Below the pieces are notes generated by a model. The model saw only the letters and a list, made by a program, of their open reading frames with translations, ran no database searches and was not told where the DNA came from. Made by a program: the position numbers and the translations under genes. This document shows, one piece after another, positions 1-8,807 of a stretch of DNA of 44,855 nucleotides. This DNA is from Bacillota bacterium (GTDB taxonomy: Bacteria; Bacillota; Clostridia; DSM-8532). The stretch covers positions 1 through 44,855 of the forward strand of contig JAEXRM010000016.1 in the NCBI GenBank assembly GCA_023440865.1. Reading direction: 5' to 3'. Each line of letters starts with the position of its first letter. The first letter of the stretch is position 1.

Positions 1-2043
1 TTCACCGGTCTGGTGGTGGTGGCGTCGCTTCAGGCACTTCTGCTTTCCGCACTCGCGTCCTGGTTGCTGCGTCGGACCTCCGTGCCGGCATCCGAGGAAC
101 CGGCAGCACATGGCCAAACGCCGGAGGCGCCCATGCCGATGTCCGAGGAACCGGCAGCGCATGGCCAAACGCCGGAGGCGCATGTGTCAGCGGCGGACAA
201 GCCGGCAACGGACGCTCCGGCATGGAGCCCGCCTGCCGTTACCGAGCCTTTGCCGCAATCCCTGCTGCTTCCCCTTGCATTCGTCCTTTCGGCATGTCTG
301 CTGTGGCTTTCCCTGCCGCGCATGCAGACGCCCGCAACCGTTCTGGAGGCGAGCGGCCGCCAGGCCGCCGCGGCTTCGGTGCGCCTGGCGGGCGAAAACC
401 GCCCTTACGCCGCATGGGCATACGCCTTGCGCGCGCAGGCCGATGCGGATCTGATGGCCGGATACGCGCTGATGTCCGACTGCCTGTTCGTGCATGAGGG
501 CAGGCCCGAACCGGATGCGCCGCGCATCGCCAATGAGGCGGTTCCGGCCATGGACGCGGCGATTGCCCTGGAACCGGGCAATCCCTTCGCACAGGCGCTG
601 CGCGCGGTTGCCGTGCTGCAGGGCGGGCGGCGGGAGGAGGGCATCGCCGCGCTCAAGGGCATGCTGTCCGCAACCATGATGCCGCCGGAAGCGAAATGGA
701 TGGCGGCTTCCAGCCTGCTGCCCGTCACAGGCGATCCGGAGGTCGCGCGGTACCTCGCGCTGCATGGCACGGCGGCGTATGCCGGCACACACGAGCCGGT
801 CCGGAAGAACACCCGCGAAGCCGCATCCCGCCAGCTTGAAACGGCGGCAAGGAACGCCGTGCTGTCGGCAGGACCGGCGCATCTGGAGAGCCTGTGGCTC
901 TTCAAGCGATATGACGCACTGCTGGCCGACGCCGGCACCGTGCTGCGCCATGATCCGGGAAACCCTTCCGCAAACCGGTTTGCCGCGCTGGCGGATCTCG
1001 AACGGTCGAACGGCTCGCCCAATTACGATGTGGCCATGGCGGCGCTGGACCGCCTTGCCGAGGCGCACGACGGCAATGACGAGGTGATCCGGTTCGTGCT
1101 GGAAACCGCCATGCGCGCGGGCCGTCCGGATGTCGCCCTTCGCAATGCGGAGCCATGGTATGTGCGTCATCCGGACTCCGCCACCGCTGCCGGGTGCTAT
1201 GCCTGGGCGCTGATGGCGCGTGCCGCCGGCCAGGCCTACGGCGACGACGACCGCGTTGCGCAGAAGCTTTTGTCGGAAGCGATCGCGGCGGATGGCGAGT
1301 CCGCGTTCCTGCATTACCACATGGCGGAGGCGCGTCTGAAGGAAGGCGCGTTTGAGGAAGCCCTTGCGGAGATCGTGGCGTGGAATGCCGCAGAAAATAC
1401 GGCTGACGAGAGTCCGGCGGATGCGATGGACGAAGGGGGGGCGCCTTCTGATGAGAACGGATCGGAAGAAGGCGAGAATGCAAGCGGTTCCACTGATGAG
1501 ACGCAGCCGGAGCCGGCGTCCGCCGTCGGTGCCCGTGACAGTCTGTATGCCCTGGCCTACGCCTACAGCCGGCACATCGGGGAGGCGGCGGCCGACGAGG
1601 CGCTCGTGACACATGCGGGAACATGGCCGGCCTTCGCCAACCTGGTCGCGGGCATCCGCGCACAGGAAGACAAGAAGCCGGAGAAGGCGCGGCAGCATCT
1701 GGAGGCCGCCTGGGCGGGCGGCATCACCCTGCCGCGCTGTTCCCTGCTGCTGGGCGTGAGCCTGTATGAATGCGCCCTCGCTACCGGGAGTGAAACGCAG
1801 ATGGATCGCGCGGAACACATGCTGCGCCGGTCTACGGCGGACGATCCGGAGAATCCGAACGCCTGGTACTCGCTCGGCGTATTGTTCGAACGGCGCCAGG
1901 CCTATGACGAGGCCCATTATGCCTATGCCCGTGCAAGTCTGCTTTCCCAGGACGATACCCATCGGCAGGACCCGAACGGCATCGGTCCCCATGCGCGCCT
2001 GCGGATGGGCATCATCGCGCCGCTCCGATCGGAGGTGGATTGA
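1..2043 (+). CDS. Membrane-anchored TPR protein, 5' end outside window
   Basis: The frame is open from the first base, so the true start lies upstream and only the C-terminal part is visible (about 680 residues). The visible part begins inside a hydrophobic segment. It continues through a low-complexity Ser/Glu/Pro/Ala stretch with a 17-residue duplication, crosses a second membrane segment (about residues 84-103 counted from the GTG at 13), and then becomes a long Ala/Leu/Glu-rich helical region with TPR-like repeats. The clearest repeat is near the end (NPNAWYSLGVLFERRQAYDE). An acidic linker interrupts the repeats at about codons 465-500. This architecture, transmembrane segments followed by TPRs, is common in O-antigen-ligase-like polymerases and in scaffold proteins of Bacillota envelopes, but the catalytic part is not visible and I do not assign a function. 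The stop is followed one base later by the next gene, another TPR protein. Confidence 0.75.
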   Translation, partial: FTGLVVVASLQALLLSALASWLLRRTSVPASEEPAAHGQTPEAPMPMSEEPAAHGQTPEAHVSAADKPATDAPAWSPPAVTEPLPQSLLLPLAFVLSACLLWLSLPRMQTPATVLEASGRQAAAASVRLAGENRPYAAWAYALRAQADADLMAGYALMSDCLFVHEGRPEPDAPRIANEAVPAMDAAIALEPGNPFAQALRAVAVLQGGRREEGIAALKGMLSATMMPPEAKWMAASSLLPVTGDPEVARYLALHGTAAYAGTHEPVRKNTREAASRQLETAARNAVLSAGPAHLESLWLFKRYDALLADAGTVLRHDPGNPSANRFAALADLERSNGSPNYDVAMAALDRLAEAHDGNDEVIRFVLETAMRAGRPDVALRNAEPWYVRHPDSATAAGCYAWALMARAAGQAYGDDDRVAQKLLSEAIAADGESAFLHYHMAEARLKEGAFEEALAEIVAWNAAENTADESPADAMDEGGAPSDENGSEEGENASGSTDETQPEPASAVGARDSLYALAYAYSRHIGEAAADEALVTHAGTWPAFANLVAGIRAQEDKKPEKARQHLEAAWAGGITLPRCSLLLGVSLYECALATGSETQMDRAEHMLRRSTADDPENPNAWYSLGVLFERRQAYDEAHYAYARASLLSQDDTHRQDPNGIGPHARLRMGIIAPLRSEVD
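91..192 (+). repeat. Two-copy 51-nt in-frame tandem repeat
   Basis: Copies at 91-141 and 142-192, almost identical over their first 40 bases, encode the 17-residue unit beginning SEEPAAHGQTPEA twice. The repeat lies in the linker between two membrane segments of the TPR protein and keeps the reading frame, so copy number could vary without breaking the gene. Confidence 0.85.
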
Positions 2044-2044
2044 C

Positions 2045-2854
2045 ATGCTGCTCTCTTTTGGATGCGTGCTGACGCTTTTGTCCATCTTCGGCTTCCTGCG
2101 GGAAGGGTTCCGCGTTTCGACGCTGCTGTTGCTGCTTGCCGGCATTTTGGCCTGTGCGTGGGGACTTCTCCCCAGGAAGGGCAAACTGCGGCATGCGCTT
2201 GTGGCGTTGGCGACGGCCATGATCCTGAGCCTGCCGATCGTCTGCCCCGCGCCTTCCCGTGCGGTGGAGAAGGAGATCGCGGCGTTGGGCCGCACTTCGG
2301 ATGTGGACCGCTACCTGGTTCTTTCAGAGACGGTGCGGACGTATCTGGCCGGGCACCCTGGCGAGCTGCGCGCCATGAACGCGCTGGCCTCCGGAGCGGA
2401 GCATGTCGGCAGGATCGATGAGGCGTTATCCTTCCGACTCGCGGCGCTTGCGGCCGGAGATGCCCGTCCGGAGTCATGGCGCCATGCCTGTGACAACGCA
2501 AGGGCCACCGGCAGGCTGCAGGAAATGGTGCCTGCGCTTGTATCGCGGTATGCCACCCATCCGACCGACCCGGAGACGAACCGGCAGCTGGGAGATGCGT
2601 ACGAGGCCGCGGGTCGTCTTCTGGACGCCATGTACCACTGGACCATCACCGTCCGGGAGGATCCGACGGATGCACAGGCCCATTATGCGCTTGCCAAAGG
2701 TTTTCTGGCGCTCGGCAGCCTGGATGCCTGCGATCTGGCCCTGCAGGATGCATTCGAGACGGCAACGGAACCGGTCCTGCTTGTGGAGATCCGAACGATG
2801 CAGGATCGTCTGCTGCGGCAGAGTCGGCTGATGCGGGAGGTGTCACATGAATAG
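2045..2854 (+). CDS. Small membrane-anchored TPR protein
   Basis: 269 residues. The start ATG at 2045 is one base after the upstream stop and is served by GGAGG about nine bases upstream, inside the preceding gene. The N-terminus has two or three hydrophobic segments (about residues 1-17, 28-42 and 52-70). The rest is a soluble Ala-rich helical domain with TPR-type units: HPGELRAMNALASGAEHVGR, then a unit around HPTDPETNRQLGDAYEAAGR, then one around DPTDAQAHYALAKGFLALGS. The soluble part probably lies outside the membrane or on the surface of a complex. It overlaps the next gene by eight bases, so the two are translationally coupled. Product class is clear from the repeats; biological role is unknown. 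Confidence 0.8.
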   Translation: MLLSFGCVLTLLSIFGFLREGFRVSTLLLLLAGILACAWGLLPRKGKLRHALVALATAMILSLPIVCPAPSRAVEKEIAALGRTSDVDRYLVLSETVRTYLAGHPGELRAMNALASGAEHVGRIDEALSFRLAALAAGDARPESWRHACDNARATGRLQEMVPALVSRYATHPTDPETNRQLGDAYEAAGRLLDAMYHWTITVREDPTDAQAHYALAKGFLALGSLDACDLALQDAFETATEPVLLVEIRTMQDRLLRQSRLMREVSHE

Positions 2855-5585
2855 GAAAGCCCGCATTTTCCTGATGCTGGCCGTTTGCCTGCTGTGCCTT
2901 TCCACATTGCCCGCACAGGCAATGACAGATTACTACAGCCTGGAGAAGCCGGTTGTCTCCATGACCGAGAGCGAGCTGCTGATGGAGCTCGATATCGCGG
3001 ACCAGGCCCGCCGTGCAGGCGACTTCTACCCGCCGGAGCGGCTTGCCGAGGTCAAGACGATGATCAACGAGCGCCAGGATCTCGACCAAAAGTACTGGGA
3101 CGTCATCCAGCAGATCGAACAGCAGGAGGCGGAGCTCGGCGTGCAGGCCCGCATCGCGCAGGTCATTGCGGACGGGTACAAGGCGGGTCTGGACACGAAC
3201 ATGGGCTTCGACAAGTGGACCACGACGGCGCTGTATCCCATCGGCGACTACAAGGAAAACAAGATGGCGCAGACCATGCTCTACGATTTCGCGAAAAAAG
3301 CGAAAGAGTTTGAAACCGGTCTGACGCTGGATATCGACCAGGTGACGGCGAAGAACAATTTCGCCATCCAGTATGTCAAGGAGTACTACGATCCGCTGGA
3401 GAAGCTGCAGGGCGCCAAGACGACAATGGAGAAGATGAAGGCCGTCGGCAACTTCACCCAGTATGCGAAGGATGCCACGACCCTGCTGAAGCTTGCCGGT
3501 GCGGCCGGCGGCAGCGACACCATCGACCCGTTGGTGCCGGAATCCGCCGCCGGCACGGTGAATGGACTGTTGCTCGGTTCCATCGTGCTGGACCGCTTCG
3601 GCTCCGAGCTCAAGAAGCTGCCCGGCCCAACGGCCGCCATCGGCGAGATGCTCATCGGGTATTCCGTCGCCTGCAAGAATTCCGAGAAGGCGGCCAACAT
3701 CGCCTCGAAGGCCGTTCACGGCCAGGGGATCAAGGCCGACTACCAGACGCCCTACAAGGAGGAGCTGCAGGAAATTCTCGGCCCGAACTCCACCATCGAC
3801 CTTTCGTACTGGTCCAGCCTGTCCGAACATGACAGGCAGTATGAGATCATGACCAACGACAATGGCCTGTACTACGCGTTTGACGAGAACAAGAAAGCGC
3901 TGCCCGTCCGGCAGCCGGATGGCACAACCTTGCCCACGATGACGGACGCGCAGTACCGCGAGCTGTGCAATCTCGTCATGGCGTACGACGCGGGCAGGGA
4001 CAAGTCCGCCCCGAAGCTCACAACCAAGCAGGCCGTCGAACTGCTCAACGGCAAGACGGTCAAGCTCAAGACACAGGACGGATGGCTGTCCGACGAGTAC
4101 AAGGACCTGAATGGAAACGACATCCTGCGCAAGGCGGAGCAGACCCTTGTGCTGCAGAACAAGAATCAGGGGGCGAAGCGTCTCGACAAGGTGCTCGAGA
4201 GCGGCAAGGGCCTCCTCGGCGGGTTGTTTTCTGGTTTTGGCCAGAACGACCGGATGAACGACTACAAGGACTTCTTTGGCACGGTCTGGAACCCGGCCAT
4301 GATTCGCCTCATGGGTGAAGATGGCTATCCGCCCAACCAGATCGACCAGTTCCAGCTTTTCCTCGGAAAGGCGGAGGCGCTTGCCGGGAAGGGTTTGTCC
4401 TGGGAGGATGTCAAACTGGAGATGGCCAGGGAGATCAACCGGCTGAAAAAGCAGAAGACCAATGTGCCCAGCCCTGGACCGACGCCTTCAGGAAAGCCCG
4501 GTCCCTCGCCGACGACCACGGCGAAAGCGACCAATACGCCAAAACCCAGCCCGACGGGAACGGTCAAGCCGTCCCCCACGGCAAAGCCGACACCGAAGAA
4601 ATCCCCGTCGCCCACGCCGCGCAAGAAGTCGCCCACGCCCACGCCGACGGAATCGCCGACGAAGAGCGCGTCGCCAACCGCCAGCAGTGGTGGTGGCGGT
4701 GGCGGCGGCGGCAAGGGCGGGGCCGGCGGGTTCGGCCTCGGGAGGCGTGGCGCGGGCAGCGCCGCGCCCAACGGCGGTGCGTCGGGCAATGGCGGCGCAT
4801 CTGGGTCCGGAGGCAATGGACCTCAAAACAGCGGCAATGGCCCCGGCAACACCGGTGGCGGCGGTGGATTCTGGGGCGGCGGAGCCGGCGGACCCGGCGG
4901 TTTCTGGGGCGGCGGCGCGGGCGGCCTTGAGGGCTGGGGTTTCGGGCCGGGTGCAGGCGGCATGGGGTATGGCGGCGTCCCCGGCAGGCGCGGACCGGAT
5001 GGTCCGGGCGGGGCTGGCGCGATGGGTCCCATGATGCAGGGCGCGGACTACAAGAAGCCCAATATCTACCTGTACGGGGAAGATACTGCCTTTACGGTTC
5101 GGCTGGCACATCCGGGCGCCCTGACTGCCTCCATCCCTGCCTATCCGGCCAAGGAAGGCTGGGCGGTGGTTGCCGATGCGGATGGCCTGCTGGATGGCCA
5201 GTGGCCGTACCTGTTTTACGAGGCAACCCTTCCGGCTGCGGGGATCCAGCGGGAACACGGCTGGATCATCGAACCGGAGAAGCGGGAGCGGGACTTCCGG
5301 CGCATCCTCGCCGCATACGGGCTTTCAGAGCGGGAGACGCAGGATTTTACGGACTACTGGGTCGACCAGCTGCAGCCGGATACGCGGTACGTGGCCTGGC
5401 CGCAGGAGACGGACTACGTCGACCGGATGATGCCGGTTTCCGTCGAACCGAAGCCTGCCTCCTGGTTCCGGCTATGGTTCGTGTTCTCGGCGGATGTGCC
5501 ACAGACGGTGGCGGAACCGGAGACGGTCACACAGGTGACGCGTGCGGACACCACGCTGGTCGAATGGGGCGGGGCCGTGGAGTGA
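2847..5585 (+). CDS. Secreted multidomain protein with Pro/Gly-rich linker and KPNIYLY C-terminal domain
   Basis: 912 residues, GGGAGG six bases before the ATG. Residues 1-25 form a signal peptide (basic start, hydrophobic core, cleavage near PAQA-M). Residues about 30-540 are mostly helical, rich in Lys, Glu and Ala, with no family I recognise. Residues about 540-615 are a Pro/Ser/Thr/Lys linker with PSPTP-type units, as in wall-spanning segments. About 616-730 is a Gly-rich stretch including a 33-nt (11-residue) repeat with GFWGGGAGG twice (DNA about 4866-4930). The final 180 residues begin YKKPNIYLYGED and read GWAVVADADG, YLFYEA, DFRRILAAYGL and LWFVFSADVP. This resembles, from memory, a recurrent KPxIYLYP domain of unknown function found at the ends of many bacterial secreted proteins. 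No LPXTG signal. It sits downstream of two TPR membrane proteins and probably works with them on the cell surface. Confidence 0.8.
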   Translation: MNRKARIFLMLAVCLLCLSTLPAQAMTDYYSLEKPVVSMTESELLMELDIADQARRAGDFYPPERLAEVKTMINERQDLDQKYWDVIQQIEQQEAELGVQARIAQVIADGYKAGLDTNMGFDKWTTTALYPIGDYKENKMAQTMLYDFAKKAKEFETGLTLDIDQVTAKNNFAIQYVKEYYDPLEKLQGAKTTMEKMKAVGNFTQYAKDATTLLKLAGAAGGSDTIDPLVPESAAGTVNGLLLGSIVLDRFGSELKKLPGPTAAIGEMLIGYSVACKNSEKAANIASKAVHGQGIKADYQTPYKEELQEILGPNSTIDLSYWSSLSEHDRQYEIMTNDNGLYYAFDENKKALPVRQPDGTTLPTMTDAQYRELCNLVMAYDAGRDKSAPKLTTKQAVELLNGKTVKLKTQDGWLSDEYKDLNGNDILRKAEQTLVLQNKNQGAKRLDKVLESGKGLLGGLFSGFGQNDRMNDYKDFFGTVWNPAMIRLMGEDGYPPNQIDQFQLFLGKAEALAGKGLSWEDVKLEMAREINRLKKQKTNVPSPGPTPSGKPGPSPTTTAKATNTPKPSPTGTVKPSPTAKPTPKKSPSPTPRKKSPTPTPTESPTKSASPTASSGGGGGGGGKGGAGGFGLGRRGAGSAAPNGGASGNGGASGSGGNGPQNSGNGPGNTGGGGGFWGGGAGGPGGFWGGGAGGLEGWGFGPGAGGMGYGGVPGRRGPDGPGGAGAMGPMMQGADYKKPNIYLYGEDTAFTVRLAHPGALTASIPAYPAKEGWAVVADADGLLDGQWPYLFYEATLPAAGIQREHGWIIEPEKRERDFRRILAAYGLSERETQDFTDYWVDQLQPDTRYVAWPQETDYVDRMMPVSVEPKPASWFRLWFVFSADVPQTVAEPETVTQVTRADTTLVEWGGAVE

Positions 5586-5586
5586 G

Positions 5587-5668
5587 CGGAACGGGGAGGA
5601 GCCCTGGCATGAGTGGCGTGTGAGGTGTCATGGCGTGAACGGAACGGGGAGGGCCCTGGCTTGAGTGG
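5587..5668. repeat. Two-copy intergenic direct repeat, period 53
   Basis: Two near-identical segments of about 29 bases, starting CGGAACGGGGAGG at 5587 and again at 5640, lie directly after the stop of the secreted-protein gene. Both end in TGAGTGG. They contain no convincing gene. The 184-base gap they occupy otherwise holds only the Shine-Dalgarno of the next gene and an isolated TAGAAT (5679-5684) with no matching -35. Confidence 0.8.
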
Positions 5669-5769
5669 AACGTGGCGGTAGAATGCGATATCATGTTGCC
5701 ACAGCCGCAAATCCACCCGCATGCGCGTTTTTGGTGATGCAGACGCGCAAGGCGCTGCCGGGAGGCCTC

Positions 5770-6393
5770 ATGAAGGATATCATCATCGTGCAGCACTGCC
5801 AGTCGGAGCACCACATCAACGGACTGGTCGGCGGATGGACCGACACGCCCCTGACGGAGAAGGGCCGCGCGCAGGCGCGTGCCGTTGCGACGCGCCTGCT
5901 TGCTGCAACCGGGAACGAGACGTTTCACCTGTATGCCTCCGACCTGCTGCGCGCCGCGCAGACCGCGGAGATCATCGCGGAACGGCTGGGGATCGATGTG
6001 ATCTCCGCGCCGGGCCTTCGTGAGGTCAACAACGGCATCGAGGCGGGGAAAACGCGGGAATGGGTCAAACTGCATTCCCTCCCGCCTCCGAAAGAGAAGA
6101 CCATCGATTTCTCGCCGTGCGAAGGGGCGGAAATCTGGCGCGAATTCTATCACCGGACGGCGCAGGCGATGGAGGCCATCCGTCAGGAGGGACATGAACG
6201 GGTCATGCTGGTGACCCACGGCCACGTACTCTGCAACATCATCGCCTGGTGGCTGCGGCTGCCGGTGGAGGTGCTGGCGGGATCGCGCTTTGTCGGCAAT
6301 CCCGGCGGCATCACCAGACTTGGGGAGGATCGCAAAGGTATACGCTTCATGGGGTCGTTCAACGACATGCATCATCTGGATCATCTGGCGTAG
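5770..6393 (+). CDS. Histidine phosphatase family protein (phosphoglycerate-mutase-like)
   Basis: 207 residues from ATG 5770, chosen because GGAGG sits four to five bases upstream and homology begins here (MKDIIIVQHCQSEHH). Catalytic elements are visible: His9 in the phosphohistidine loop, Arg61 in SDLLRAAQTA, Glu84 in LREVNNG and His150 in LVTHGH. The usual RHG signature of the superfamily is QHC here, so the first arginine is replaced by Gln8. I recall a Bacillota subgroup with the same QHCQS loop followed by GGWTDTPLT, so this is probably a subfamily trait, not decay. Members dephosphorylate small phosphoesters; the substrate here cannot be told. It heads a long same-strand run of accessory genes. 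Confidence 0.85.
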   Translation: MKDIIIVQHCQSEHHINGLVGGWTDTPLTEKGRAQARAVATRLLAATGNETFHLYASDLLRAAQTAEIIAERLGIDVISAPGLREVNNGIEAGKTREWVKLHSLPPPKEKTIDFSPCEGAEIWREFYHRTAQAMEAIRQEGHERVMLVTHGHVLCNIIAWWLRLPVEVLAGSRFVGNPGGITRLGEDRKGIRFMGSFNDMHHLDHLA

Positions 6394-6415
6394 CATCAGT
6401 CAGTGTGAACCGGCT

Positions 6416-6446
6416 TTGTGACTTTCATTTGTTGCGTTTCTAGAAT
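6416..6446 (+). promoter_or_regulatory. Candidate promoter for the 6488 gene cluster
   Basis: TTGTGA (6416-6421) and TAGAAT (6441-6446) are 19 bases apart in a locally AT-rich patch just after the phosphatase stop. The spacing is longer than ideal. A GC-rich hairpin GCGGGC-GCT-GCCCGC (6451-6465) follows at the expected transcript start, and a wider inverted pair GTTGCG/CGCAAC (6431-6436 and 6463-6468) encloses the -10. Confidence 0.4.
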
Positions 6447-6487
6447 ACGGGCGGGCGCTGCCCGCAACGAGAGAGGCAGGTGTGCGC

Positions 6488-7099
6488 ATGAACATCGAGA
6501 TCCGCAGGCTGTCGCCGGAATGGCTGGACGATTATCTGCGTTTTTTCGACCAGACGCCGCATTCCACAAACCTGGAAGAGCACCGGTGCTACTGCGTGTG
6601 CTGGAGCAATGAAGACGACAGGAACAGGGACTTTTCCACCGCGGAAACGAGACGCCGGCTGGCGGTTGAGCTGGTCGGCGGGGGCCATGTCCAGGGATAT
6701 CTTGCGTATTCCGATGGCCAGGTTGTCGGGTGGTGCAATGCCAACACGAAGTCGGATTGCTATGAATGCATCTCCTGGCGCATGTTCATGGGCGCGGTTC
6801 CCCGTGATGGGGAGGTTCCCGGTGCGCGCATCAAATCTGTTTTCTGCTTTGCGATCGCGCCGCAGATGAGGGGGAAGGGCGTTGCGGGCGCCTTGCTGCG
6901 CCGCATCTGCGAGGATGCGGAGACGGAGGGGTTTGACGCTGTGGAAGCATACCCCAACAAGGCGTTCATCGACACGGAGCAGGACTTCATGGGGCCGGTA
7001 TCCCTGTTTGAGAAGAACGGCTTTCATGTCTGTTGCGAGGCGGAACAGCGACTCGTCATGCGGAAAGATTTGCGCCTGCGTATGGAGGCGAACACATGA
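6488..7099 (+). CDS. GNAT family N-acetyltransferase
   Basis: 203 residues from ATG 6488; an in-frame GTG at 6482 is also possible, but the purine-rich GAGAGAGGCAGG upstream fits the ATG better. The acetyl-CoA loop is QMRGKGVAGALL at about residues 126-137, after the beta4 segment KSVFCFAIAP. A following strand AVEAYPNKAF and a final LFEKNGFHV complete the GNAT fold. The N-terminal half carries unusually many cysteines and tryptophans (CYCVCWS, CYECISW). The acceptor substrate is unknown. The stop overlaps the next start by four bases (ATGA), so it is coupled to the methyltransferase. Confidence 0.88.
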   Translation: MNIEIRRLSPEWLDDYLRFFDQTPHSTNLEEHRCYCVCWSNEDDRNRDFSTAETRRRLAVELVGGGHVQGYLAYSDGQVVGWCNANTKSDCYECISWRMFMGAVPRDGEVPGARIKSVFCFAIAPQMRGKGVAGALLRRICEDAETEGFDAVEAYPNKAFIDTEQDFMGPVSLFEKNGFHVCCEAEQRLVMRKDLRLRMEANT

Positions 7100-7662
7100 A
7101 AGTGATCCTGGGTGCGGGGCAGACAGTATGCGATGGGTGGATGGCCACGCAGGAAAGCGACCTCAACCTGCTTTCGGATGATGGCTGGAACTGCCTGTTC
7201 GCGCCGGAGAGCATCGATGCGCTGCTGGCGGAGCATGTCTGGGAGCATCTCACCCTCGACGAGGGGGTGGATGCGGCCAAACGCTGTTTCCGATATCTCA
7301 AGCCGGGAGGATACCTGCGATGTGCCGTACCGGACCGCAACTTCCGGAACGCATGGTATCAGAACCTGGTTCAGGTTGGCGGGCCGGGGCCGGCCGACCA
7401 TCCGGCTGCCACGCACAAGATCGTCTACGACTGGAAGACCCTAGTCGGTGTATTCGAGGCCGCAGGCTTCGAGGTTTCGCTGTTGGAATACTGCGATGAC
7501 CAGGGAGACTTTCATTACACCTGGTGGAATGAAGCGGATGGCAGGATCGGGCGCTCGTTCCGCTTCGACACCAGAAATTCGCCGTCATCACTCGGCATGG
7601 TCTCGCTGATCGTGGATGCCCGAAAGCCGCTTGTCATCAGGCATCAGGGCGATGTGCGCTGA
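7096..7662 (+). CDS. Class I SAM-dependent methyltransferase, COG4627-like
   Basis: 188 residues. The start at 7096 overlaps the preceding stop (ATGA). The protein begins VILGAGQTVCDGW, a shortened version of the SAM-binding loop, followed by AEHVWEHLTLDEG (post-motif II region), YLKPGGYLRCAVPD, and a conserved run GPGPADHPAATHKIVYDW. From memory this pattern matches the predicted SAM-dependent methyltransferase group COG4627. Substrate unknown. Coupling to GNAT genes on both sides suggests joint small-molecule or protein modification, but this is inference. Confidence 0.82.
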   Translation: MKVILGAGQTVCDGWMATQESDLNLLSDDGWNCLFAPESIDALLAEHVWEHLTLDEGVDAAKRCFRYLKPGGYLRCAVPDRNFRNAWYQNLVQVGGPGPADHPAATHKIVYDWKTLVGVFEAAGFEVSLLEYCDDQGDFHYTWWNEADGRIGRSFRFDTRNSPSSLGMVSLIVDARKPLVIRHQGDVR

Positions 7663-7731
7663 AAGTGCGGATTGTCGCGTCACCGAAGCTTACATGCGAT
7701 CATGCGGAAAGGAACGCACGTGGAGGACGTG

Positions 7732-8223
7732 ATGGATTCGCTGTCGGAAGAACTGTCCCGCCTGCAGATTCAGCATGATGACCTCATCCTGCGGTTCGTT
7801 GGGACGGAGCCGGTCACGCCACCCGACGAAGAAGCCCTGGCATACCGGTTCGTGATGATCCACGCGGATTCCGGCGCGGAAATGGGCCAGATCAACATCA
7901 AGGCGGGTTACACGGAGCACATCGTGCTGTTTCGGGGCAACATCGGCTACTCGGTCCATGAAGGGTTCCGGGGGCATCGGTACGCGGCCCGGAGCTGCCG
8001 GCTGCTGGTTCCGGTCATCGAACGGCTCGGGCTGGATCCGGTCTACATCACATGCAATGAGGACAACACCGCTTCGCGCAGGACCATCGAGTCGCTCGGG
8101 GCGGAGTACCTTGGGAACGCACGGGTTGATGCGACATCGCCCTATTTGTGTTATCATCCTGAGAACGCCAGGGACAAGCGACGATACAGGTGGCGTCCGC
8201 AAGTGGAGGGAGGCCCTTTATGA
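7732..8223 (+). CDS. GNAT family N-acetyltransferase, RimJ-type
   Basis: 163 residues from ATG 7732, preferred over upstream in-frame starts because GGAGG lies five bases before it. The core strand IGYSVHEGFRGHRYAARSCR contains the acetyl-CoA loop (RGHRYA, about residues 80-85), followed by PVYITCNEDNTASRRTIESL, the Asn-rich helix typical of RimJ/RimL-like enzymes, and the closing LGAEYLG. A Lys/Arg-rich tail follows. It overlaps the next gene by four bases (ATGA). Substrate unknown; RimJ-type enzymes acetylate protein N-termini or small amines. Confidence 0.87.
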   Translation: MDSLSEELSRLQIQHDDLILRFVGTEPVTPPDEEALAYRFVMIHADSGAEMGQINIKAGYTEHIVLFRGNIGYSVHEGFRGHRYAARSCRLLVPVIERLGLDPVYITCNEDNTASRRTIESLGAEYLGNARVDATSPYLCYHPENARDKRRYRWRPQVEGGPL

Positions 8224-8807
8224 AGGTTTTGTGCCTCAATGGCAGTCCCCGGCGCGATGGCAGCACGGTCATCCTGATGCGGCAGATTCTCGCGGGGCTT
8301 ATGGTCGATGCGCATGATGTGAGGATCTGGCATCTGGGCGATGCGGACATTGGATACTGCACCGGGTGCAAGACGTGCCACAAGTCCGGTCATTGCGTCC
8401 GTCAGGACGATGTGGACCTCATCCTTGAGGATCTGGTCGCCGCCGAACTGGTGATCGTGGCCTCGCCTTCCTACTGGGGTGATGTGACCGGGCAGATGAA
8501 GGTCTTTTTTGACCGCAATACGCCGTATTCCGACACGAACCCGAGCGCGGACAAGCTTGCGATTCCGGCAGGGAAGGCGGGGGTTTCCGTTGCGGTTCGC
8601 GCAGGGATGACCGAGCGGGAAAACCTGCACATCCTGGATTCGATCGAGCACTATTTCGGGCATCTCGGCATCGCACCGCGCGGCCGGTTGTCTGTGACCG
8701 GGGTCGATACGGTTGAGGATCTGCACGGCCAGCCGGATGCCCTTCGACAAGCATATGCCCTGGGAGAGCAGCTTCGGGTTGAATTCGAGGAGGGCTCGCC
8801 ATGCTGA
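8220..8807 (+). CDS. Flavodoxin-fold NAD(P)H oxidoreductase with iron-sulfur flavoprotein-type Cys motif
   Basis: 195 residues. The N-terminus MKVLCLNGSPRRDGST is the FMN phosphate-binding loop of the flavodoxin/NADPH-dependent FMN reductase fold. Cys47, Cys50, Cys53 and Cys59 form CX2CX2CX5C, the compact cysteine spacing of iron-sulfur flavoproteins (Isf), where it binds a 4Fe-4S cluster. The segment VIVASPSYWGDVTGQMKVFFDR is the second FMN-contact region. The likely role is electron transfer or quinone/oxygen-stress reduction in the cytoplasm of an anaerobe. The start overlaps the previous stop (ATGA) and the stop overlaps the next start by seven bases, so it is in the middle of a tightly coupled operon. 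Confidence 0.85.
   Translation: MKVLCLNGSPRRDGSTVILMRQILAGLMVDAHDVRIWHLGDADIGYCTGCKTCHKSGHCVRQDDVDLILEDLVAAELVIVASPSYWGDVTGQMKVFFDRNTPYSDTNPSADKLAIPAGKAGVSVAVRAGMTERENLHILDSIEHYFGHLGIAPRGRLSVTGVDTVEDLHGQPDALRQAYALGEQLRVEFEEGSPC

Noticed and set aside
187..2295. Very long minus-strand open frame opposite the TPR genes
   Set aside because: Arg/Gly/His-rich translation without recognisable domains; a shadow of GC-rich codon use on the plus strand, where TPR motifs are clear.
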